DNA of 64,000 bases. Origin: Moorena producens 3L. GTDB taxonomy: Bacteria; Cyanobacteriota; Cyanobacteriia; Cyanobacteriales; Coleofasciculaceae. Made by a program: the position numbers and the translations under genes. The notes beneath the pieces were generated by a model. That model had not been told where the DNA came from and searched no databases. It saw nothing but the letters and a program-made list of their open reading frames with translations. The stretch spans positions 175,014 through 239,013 of the forward strand of contig NZ_GL890840.1 in assembly GCF_000211815.1 (NCBI RefSeq), read 5' to 3'. Each line of letters starts with the position of its first letter. Position 1 is the stretch's first letter. Of the stretch, positions 58,791 to 64,000 are shown in pieces.

Positions 58791-61565
58791 TTATTTTTTC
58801 CCTCTTCCGTCTTGCCTCTTCCGTCTTCGCTGCTTCCTAAAACCCAGAAATTTGTACCTCACAAGTCCTATAAGTGCTATATATACTGATCGCTGTGACA
58901 AATCATCCCGCAATCTTTCTAGATTATTACGGTAGGTAACAGTATTAGGATGATTTGATCCTAACTTCCGTTCTGCAATATCCAAAGCCTGGACATACAG
59001 GGGTTCCGCTTCATGGTAACGCCCCTGAGCATAGTAGAGTAATCCCAGGTTGTTGAGACTACTGGCTACATCGGGATGTTCTTGACCCAGCAGCTGCTTT
59101 CTCATGTCCAAAGCCTGGACATACAGGGGTTCCGCTTCATCGTAACGCCCCTGAACTTGGTAGAGTAATGCCAGGTTGTTGAGACTACTGGCTACATCGG
59201 GATGTTCTTGACCCAGCAGCTGCTTTCTCATGTCCAAAGCCTGGACATACAGGGGTTCTGCTTCATGGTAACGCCCCTGAGCTTGGTAGAGATCTGCCAG
59301 ATTGTTGAGAATACTGGCTACATGGGGATGGTCATGACCCAGCAGCTGCTTTGTCATGTCCAAAGCCTGGACAAACAGGGGTTCTGCTTCATGGTAACGC
59401 CCCTGAGCTTTGTAGAGATCTGCCAGATTGTTGAGAATACTGGCTACATGGGGATGGTCATGACCCAGCAGCTGCTTTGTCATGTCCAAAGCCTGGACAA
59501 ACAGGGGTTCTGCTTCATGGTAACGCCCCTGAGCTTTGTAGAGATCTGCCAGGTTGTTGAGACTACTGACGACATCGGGATGGTCATGACCCAGCAGCTG
59601 CTTTGTCATGTCCAAAGCCTGGACAAACAGGGGTTCTGCTTGATGGTAACGCCCCTGAACTTGGTAGAGTAATGCCAGGTTGTTAAGACTACTGGCTACA
59701 TGGGGATGCTTCTCACCCAGCAGCTGCTTTGTCATGTCCAAAGCCTGGACAAACAGGGGTTCCGCTTCATGGTAACGCCCCTGAACTTGGTAGAGTAATG
59801 CCAGGTTGTTAAGACTACTGGCTACATGGGGATGCTTCTCACCCAGCAGCTGCTTTGTCATGTCCAAAGCCTGGACAAACAGGGGTTCCGCTTCATGGTA
59901 ACGCCCCTGAACTTGGTAGAGTAATGCCAGGTTGTTAAGACTACTGGCTACATGGGGATGCTTCTCACCCAGCAGCTGCTTTGTCATGTCCAAAGCCTGG
60001 ACAAACAGGGGTTCCGCTTCATGGTAACGCCCCTGAACTTGGTAGAGTAATGCCAGGTAGCCTCGACTAGTTGCTACATCGGGATGGTCTTCTCCCATGC
60101 GGCTTTTGGTGATGTCTAAACATTTCTCATACCAAGGTTCAGCCTGGTCATAGGTACCTCGACCTTGATAGAATATTCCTAAGCCAACAAAAGGCAATAT
60201 TAAATCTTCATCCCTGAGCCAGTCAGTTAGGACTGTGGCAACTTCGTCTAAATGAGGGATGGCGGGGGTAACTACTGCAATCTGATCGCGAGTTGGTGTC
60301 TGGGGAATTGTTTTGGCAACAGCCACCATTGTCTTACAAAAGCTTTGCTTGTAGCTATCGGCCTCTGGTAATTGAGCCAGCTTGGTCAGGAAAAATTCTC
60401 GAATTAGTGGATGGAGTTGATAGGTTTGCTGTTCAGTCAGTTGCAACAGGTTCAGTTTCAGTAAACTGCGATTGGCCGTAGGCCACGCTACGCGATCGCG
60501 TAATTCCTCCAACTCTTCTTGTTCTTCTTCCCGGTCATCTTCAGTTTCGATAACACACTTCTCTACCAGGGACCACTCAAAAGGAGCAGGAGCAAACAGA
60601 CTCAGACGACATCCCAACTGCTGGACTTCTGGACAATCTTTCAAATCTTCCCAGGATAACTCAAAGGCTGCTGCTACTCCCAACTGGGCTGTCATTTCCC
60701 CTTCTTCTGTGGGGTCAAGTAATGCCTTAGCTGCTAATTTCTTTTTCTCTAAACGTTTCTGAACTTTAGCAATAGTTAAGGTCGGATGTAGATCTAAATA
60801 TCGTCCCACTAACTCTAAACCCAAAGGCAAATAACCCAACCATTCACATAAGGCTTCTGCTTCGGTTAGTTCTTTATCAATGCGCTCTTTTCCAACAAGC
60901 GATTGGCCGTAGGCCACGCTACGCGAACGCAATAATTCTAATGCTGCCTCTGGGGATAGTACATCCAAGTCAATTCGTCGGTAAGAAGCCCCTGGACGCT
61001 GACGACTGGTGACCAGTACTTTGAAGCGGGATTCAGCTGGAGGTAAATAGGGTTTAATTCTTTGTTTGTAGTCATTGCTGAAAGAAGCCACATCATCCAG
61101 CACGATCAATGCTGTTCCCTCTGGCCAATTTCTCCAGCAGTATCTTACCTGCTCGTTGAAATCTAGTTCATCTGGAATGGTTAATCCTAATTCCGTACGC
61201 CCAAAACTAACAACTTGAATCCCCAGATCTAGCCCGCGCACTGGAAACCAGCACCTACCACCAGGGTAGTTATCCTGATATCTCAGAGCATATTGTAAAG
61301 CTAACTCGGTTTTGCCAATACCGCCCATTCCGGCAATGGCGCAAATGGCTAATCTATCGGTCTTTTGAAGTTCCTCATGGAGCTGCTCAAGTTGAGTGTC
61401 TCTACCGACAAAGTAGGGAGTGCCACTATTGATACTAATGTTAGTCGGGGAATTTAAGGTTATTTGTTTTTTTTTGAGGCATTCCTCAATAAATTTCTTG
61501 ACACCAAGATAGACCAAACTGTTTTGAGAATCTGGTTTACATAGCAGGGTAAGCGCAAGAATCAA
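58791..61565 (-). CDS. NB-ARC - TPR STAND ATPase, 5' end created by a MITE
   Basis: The 924-residue protein has an NB-ARC domain with P-loop GMGGIGKT (residues 79-86), Walker B GTALIVLDDV, the ARC-type LVTSRQRPG and YLPLGLELVGR. A winged-helix region follows, then ten 42-residue kinesin-light-chain-like TPRs (VQGRYHEAEPLFVQALDMTK, QLLGEKHPHVASSLNNLALLY). The repeats are nearly identical in DNA (126-bp period). This is the architecture of NLR-like switches. The first nine codons, including a TTG start, come from the inverted repeat of the element at 61545-61719. Residues 9-30 (CKPDSQNSLVYLGVKKFIEE) complete the alpha/beta hydrolase domain of the upstream gene. The ancestral protein was one chain of about 1150 residues. 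Confidence 0.9.
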   Translation of the reverse strand: MILALTLLCKPDSQNSLVYLGVKKFIEECLKKKQITLNSPTNISINSGTPYFVGRDTQLEQLHEELQKTDRLAICAIAGMGGIGKTELALQYALRYQDNYPGGRCWFPVRGLDLGIQVVSFGRTELGLTIPDELDFNEQVRYCWRNWPEGTALIVLDDVASFSNDYKQRIKPYLPPAESRFKVLVTSRQRPGASYRRIDLDVLSPEAALELLRSRSVAYGQSLVGKERIDKELTEAEALCEWLGYLPLGLELVGRYLDLHPTLTIAKVQKRLEKKKLAAKALLDPTEEGEMTAQLGVAAAFELSWEDLKDCPEVQQLGCRLSLFAPAPFEWSLVEKCVIETEDDREEEQEELEELRDRVAWPTANRSLLKLNLLQLTEQQTYQLHPLIREFFLTKLAQLPEADSYKQSFCKTMVAVAKTIPQTPTRDQIAVVTPAIPHLDEVATVLTDWLRDEDLILPFVGLGIFYQGRGTYDQAEPWYEKCLDITKSRMGEDHPDVATSRGYLALLYQVQGRYHEAEPLFVQALDMTKQLLGEKHPHVASSLNNLALLYQVQGRYHEAEPLFVQALDMTKQLLGEKHPHVASSLNNLALLYQVQGRYHEAEPLFVQALDMTKQLLGEKHPHVASSLNNLALLYQVQGRYHQAEPLFVQALDMTKQLLGHDHPDVVSSLNNLADLYKAQGRYHEAEPLFVQALDMTKQLLGHDHPHVASILNNLADLYKAQGRYHEAEPLFVQALDMTKQLLGHDHPHVASILNNLADLYQAQGRYHEAEPLYVQALDMRKQLLGQEHPDVASSLNNLALLYQVQGRYDEAEPLYVQALDMRKQLLGQEHPDVASSLNNLGLLYYAQGRYHEAEPLYVQALDIAERKLGSNHPNTVTYRNNLERLRDDLSQRSVYIALIGLVRYKFLGFRKQRRRKRQDGRGKK

Positions 61566-61719
61566 TAAGCTGTAGCTTATTGAGAAAAAACTGGGTTCAT
61601 TATCAACTATTAAACTCTATTGAGAATCAAGTTCTACGAGATTATAGGGGTTTCGAGCCACGATCAACCGATATCCAGCCAATGCACATTATGGGCAATT
61701 TTTTCTTGCGCTTACCCTG
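61545..61719. mobile_element. 175-bp MITE with 17-bp perfect terminal repeats and 10-bp target duplication
   Basis: CAGGGTAAGCGCAAGAA at 61545-61561 is perfectly inverted at 61703-61719. GTTTACATAG is duplicated at 61535-61544 and 61720-61729. The interior is AT-rich and has no transposase. CAGGG-type ends with duplications of 8-10 bp recall ISAs1-family elements; that link is an inference. It splits the hydrolase - NB-ARC - TPR gene. Confidence 0.93.
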
Positions 61720-62428
61720 GTTTACATAGGTCAATATGGTGCTTTGGTATGGCAACCGGCTTCACTCCTTCAATGCCTGGGTTGGCACTATCTTCGTCTA
61801 CAACTAAAATCCCTTTTACAGGCTGGGTTTCATAATAGACTTTGGTGGCAATTTCTAGACTCCGAACGTTTTCTCTATACCACTCATTTAATTCCCGTAA
61901 CTGAGAGTCATGAGCTTTTAGTTCCTCGACACTTACGGTGGTTCGTGCGAAAACACCAATATTATCAATTAAATTAGCTAGATGAGCACCAGTGTGGGGA
62001 GTAGCCAGAAATACTATGCCTTTAGTCTGCTCAATAATCCCTTTATAGTTATCAAAATTATTAGCACTACTAAGCATCTTTTTGACTAAAAGCCCGCCCA
62101 TACTATGAGTAATAAATACTAATGGACGCTTGCCGAGATCGCAGCTGTTTAACCAATCTAATAAATTACTGGCTTGATCGAAAAGGGGCATACTGCCATT
62201 GCTTTGCCACTTTGTTGCTTTCGCGTCATATCCAAAAGACCAGATGTTAAGACCTAGCTGCTCTTTTCCTAACCAAACTGGCCAAAAATTATCATCATTT
62301 ATTCCATGCTGGTGATGCCACGTGCCTCTGGGATCACCTCCAAGTCCGTGAACAAACACCACATCCATACTGGCTTCTGAGCCCTCCCACCCTGAGATTT
62401 TTATCAATCTACTCGAATCGCTCACCAA
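61712..62428 (-). CDS. Alpha/beta hydrolase (PGAP1/lipase-like) effector domain, truncated by the MITE
   Basis: The protein has 238 residues. The oxyanion region is VFVHGLGGDPRGTW, the nucleophile elbow is FITHSMGGLLV (Ser109), and the catalytic His probably lies in PKHHIDLCKP near residue 230. This is the esterase-like domain that cyanobacteria and fungi often fuse to NB-ARC/NACHT and repeats. The frame ends one codon after LCKP because the inserted element supplies a stop codon. The helix that should follow (DSQNSLVYLGVKKFIEE) is encoded at the start of the next gene. The catalytic residues remain, but the fold loses its last helix and the sensor is no longer fused. Confidence 0.85.
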   Translation of the reverse strand: MVSDSSRLIKISGWEGSEASMDVVFVHGLGGDPRGTWHHQHGINDDNFWPVWLGKEQLGLNIWSFGYDAKATKWQSNGSMPLFDQASNLLDWLNSCDLGKRPLVFITHSMGGLLVKKMLSSANNFDNYKGIIEQTKGIVFLATPHTGAHLANLIDNIGVFARTTVSVEELKAHDSQLRELNEWYRENVRSLEIATKVYYETQPVKGILVVDEDSANPGIEGVKPVAIPKHHIDLCKPG

Positions 62429-62505
62429 TTAGCCTCCAGTTAACTCTATAGCTTTAACCAGTAGATGCAGAAAATCCTATTTTTATTTATTCTAATACAA
62501 AAAAA

Positions 62506-62545
62506 TCCAGGGAGTAGGGAGCAGGGAGTAGGGAGCAGGGATTAG
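62506..62545. repeat. GGGAGTAGGGAGCA tandem repeat
   Basis: Three to four imperfect copies in the 552-bp gap 62429-62980. A second small array of TTCTAAC heptamers lies at 62698-62732. Confidence 0.85.
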
Positions 62546-62739
62546 GTAGTAATGGAAAAAGTTATCACAATTTATTTTATATACCTATAATAACTTATCG
62601 GATATAGTTTATTTTTTTTTCTGTTTCCAAGGCTATCAGTAAATTAAATCAAAAAAAAACAAACGCTAACATTTTTACTATGTGCCCTGTTTGCGATTCT
62701 AACTTCTAACTTCTAACTTCTAACTTCTAACTTATACTT

Positions 62740-62826
62740 GGTGGTGCGTTACGGGGCGGGCTATCCCAATACTGGCTACGAAGTATAAAATTAGGGCGAG
62801 CCCGCCCCTAACGCACCCTACGCACT
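62740..62826. repeat. GTGCGTTA...TAACGCAC palindromic element, copy A
   Basis: TGGTGGTGCGTTACGGGGCG leads to GCGAGCCCGCCCCTAACGCA, with inverted GGGGCGGGCT / AGCCCGCCCC arms. A second copy lies in opposite orientation at 63552-63645, and a fragment lies at about 12850 in the hicB-like pseudogene. Confidence 0.85.
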
Positions 62827-62918
62827 AAATTATTAATTCTACATTCTTAATTCTAAATTCTACATTCTTAATTATTAATTTTCTTCCATTACCCCTCCAA
62901 AAAAAAATCTAAAAACCC

Positions 62919-62952
62919 TTGACAAATACATTTATAATCGTTATGATTATAA
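62919..62952 (+). promoter_or_regulatory. Sigma-70 promoter overlapped by a palindromic operator, small-gene cassette 2
   Basis: TTGACA at 62919-62924, a 17-bp spacer and TATGAT at 62942-62947. A palindrome with perfect 8-bp arms (TTATAATC, 5 nt, GATTATAA; 62932-62952) covers the -10, the classic position for a repressor site. Sequence preceding the -35 (AAAACCCTTGACAA) is shared with cassette 1. It resembles Fur/Zur-family boxes. Confidence 0.8.
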
Positions 62953-62980
62953 ATGTTAAATTCAAAAGTAATTTTGAACT

Positions 62981-63235
62981 ATGTCTGACAACTTTCGCCC
63001 AGATCCACAAAACAATCCTGAGGATATCACTCCTAGTAATACTCCTCAGGAACGTTCCCAAAAAAAATACCCCATTAAGCACATTCTGAAGGGGTCCCGC
63101 CGGGCAATAAACAACACTATGCATACCCTTTATGCACGGGGTTACGCCGAAATATCGGAGTGGAGCCCCCTTCAGCCGACTGGAATTCCTGGCGAATTCA
63201 TCACGATGATGACCAAGTATTTAAATTTGGGTTAA
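62981..63235 (+). CDS. Small conserved cyanobacterial protein, cassette 2
   Basis: This 84-residue paralogue of the protein at 12034-12234 has a longer polar N terminus (MSDNFRPDPQNNPEDITPSN). The conserved core follows: ILKGSRRAINNTMHTLYARG, YAEISEWSPLQPTGIPGEF, MMTKYLNLG. It is soluble and unassigned. Its cassette (promoter with operator-like palindrome, gene, terminator) is bracketed by two inverted copies of a palindromic repeat. Retention of the core in both copies argues that it is translated and selected. Confidence 0.8.
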   Translation: MSDNFRPDPQNNPEDITPSNTPQERSQKKYPIKHILKGSRRAINNTMHTLYARGYAEISEWSPLQPTGIPGEFITMMTKYLNLG

Positions 63236-63366
63236 ACTATTAAGTTATAGGGGGGGGAACCCCCCTGGCCAAAGTATCAGGTTTGTTCGCGTAGCGTGAC
63301 CTTTGGTCAATCCTATGGGATCATTTCTGGATTGGTTTCGAAAGTTGAGGCATAGCTAAAAATTCC

Positions 63367-63402
63367 TAGCCGTGGAAGGTATTTCTGCGGCTATTTTTTT
63401 TT
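63367..63402 (+). terminator. Terminator of small-gene cassette 2
   Basis: Stem TAGCCG / CGGCTA, then nine T, homologous to 12441-12476. The sequence before it (GGATCA...GGTTTCG) also matches cassette 1. A TTCGCGTAGCGTGACC repeat is inserted between gene and terminator. Confidence 0.88.
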
Positions 63403-63404
63403 GA

Positions 63405-63551
63405 GGTTGTTCGCGTAGCGTGGCCAAAGGCCAAGGTTAGAAGGTTAAAAGGTTGAAGGTTAGAAGGTTTAAGGTTAGAAGGTTAGAAAGTTAGAAGGTT
63501 AGAAGGTTTAAGGTTAGAAAGTTGAAGGTTAGAAGGTTGAAGGTTAGAAGG
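63405..63551. repeat. AGGTTAGAAGGTTTA tandem array, part 1
   Basis: About a dozen imperfect 9-11 nt units (AAGGTTAGA / AAGGTTTA / AAGGTTGA), preceded by GTTCGCGTAGCGTGGCCAAA. A second part runs over 63660-63795, again with a GTTCGCGTAGCGTGGCC motif at about 63709. No gene. Confidence 0.9.
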
Positions 63552-63645
63552 TTAGTTGCGTAGGGTGCGTTAGGGGGGGCCTCATTTTCCGCCTCGTAGC
63601 CAGGCTTTGGATAGCCCGCCCCGTAACGCACCACCGTGTCAAACA
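63552..63645. repeat. GTGCGTTA...TAACGCAC palindromic element, copy B
   Basis: Inverted relative to copy A (62740-62826): GCGTAGGGTGCGTTAGGGGG at the left and GCCCGCCCCGTAACGCACCA at the right. The internal CTCGTAGCCAG matches the inverted CTGGCTACGAAG of copy A. Confidence 0.85.
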
Positions 63646-63871
63646 GCTTTTAGGAGATGCACCCTAAGGTTAGAAGGTTATCAGGTTTAAGGTTAAAAGG
63701 TTGAAGGTTGTTCGCGTAGCGTGGCCTATTGGCCAAGGTTAAGGTTAGAAGGTTTAAGGTTAGAAGGTTTAAGGTTAGAAGGTTTAAGGTTATTATCCGA
63801 AGATTAGCGTTAATAAAAATCTGCGCTATTTCCCGATTTTCCCATTTCACGATTTGCCCAGGATTCGTGAT

Positions 63872-64000
63872 TGATCCTTGGTGGGCAGTGCATACCTGGG
63901 TGTACCCAAACAAATTAATCTTTCTGTGGCACTGCCCACCCTACATCTGTTCTATTGTGATTCATCCGTTGGTGGGCAGTGCATACCTAGGTGTACCCAA
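63872..64000. repeat. TGGTGGGCAGTGCATACCTG direct repeat
   Basis: A unit of about 31 bp, TTGGTGGGCAGTGCATACCT followed by GGGTGTACCCAA, occurs at about 63878-63909 and again at about 63970-64000, cut by the window edge. An inverted GGCACTGCCCACC lies between (about 63929-63941), so the pair can form a hairpin. A mobile or palindromic repeat end is likely. Confidence 0.75.

Noticed and set aside
59202..59672. Plus-strand frame with regular repeats opposite the NB-ARC gene
   Set aside because: Antisense shadow of the 126-bp TPR repeats.

Overview
The window looks like chromosomal DNA of a large-genome filamentous cyanobacterium. The evidence is the many GCGATCGC (HIP1) octamers, a Ycf34 gene, a cyanobacterial-type glutamate-cysteine ligase, and heptanucleotide tandem arrays (GATAGCT, GTCAGCC and relatives) between genes. 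The repeats and the weak operon packing resemble Moorena/Lyngbya-type genomes; that assignment is an inference.

Layout. 1-4100 is housekeeping: the end of a SpoIID-like gene, argG, a DedA protein, ycf34 and a CCA-adding/poly(A) polymerase family enzyme. 4229-10952 is a minus-strand module of a TPR-CHAT (caspase-like) protein, a small helical protein and a membrane-anchored partner. An IS630-type element has cut off the partner's last transmembrane helix. 11234-13020 holds an intact VapBC-type pair, a small conserved gene with a strong promoter and two dead antitoxin genes. 13244-19642 is a giant Ser/Thr kinase / AAA / GAF / histidine kinase / receiver protein with two repeat insertions in its coding sequence. 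19828-21485 has two small membrane-protein genes.

21868-39836 is a plus-strand surface-glycan cluster: GT2, a GT4 enzyme split by a 295-bp insertion, a FAD oxidoreductase, a PHP-like hydrolase, a methyltransferase, an epimerase, a hexapeptide acyltransferase, a sulfotransferase, a Wzx-like flippase, an FG-GAP lipoprotein, a UPF0104 membrane protein, a membrane-bound hydrolase and two tandem GT39-type glycosyltransferases. Together they suggest a decorated, possibly sulfated, exported glycan or glycolipid.

40095-58185 is mostly housekeeping: ispF, trpD, an LRAT-fold protein, a CNNM/CorC transporter, two CAT-anticodon tRNAs, pyrE, a LysM/M23 peptidase with a perfect CRP-type site upstream, trmL, glutamate-cysteine ligase, a histone-deacetylase-fold enzyme and a LamG protein. 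58438-62428 holds a truncated nuclease fragment and an NLR-like alpha/beta hydrolase - NB-ARC - TPR gene that a 175-bp miniature inverted-repeat element has split in two. 62919-63402 is a second copy of the small-gene cassette seen at 11975-12476, with matching promoter, operator-like palindrome and terminator.

The main theme is insertion into genes. In three places (4331-5273, 24256-24550, 61545-61719), removing the insert plus one copy of its target duplication restores a continuous reading frame, so the ancestral genes can be reconstructed from this sequence alone. At least four proteins also carry in-frame peptides encoded by interspersed repeats.
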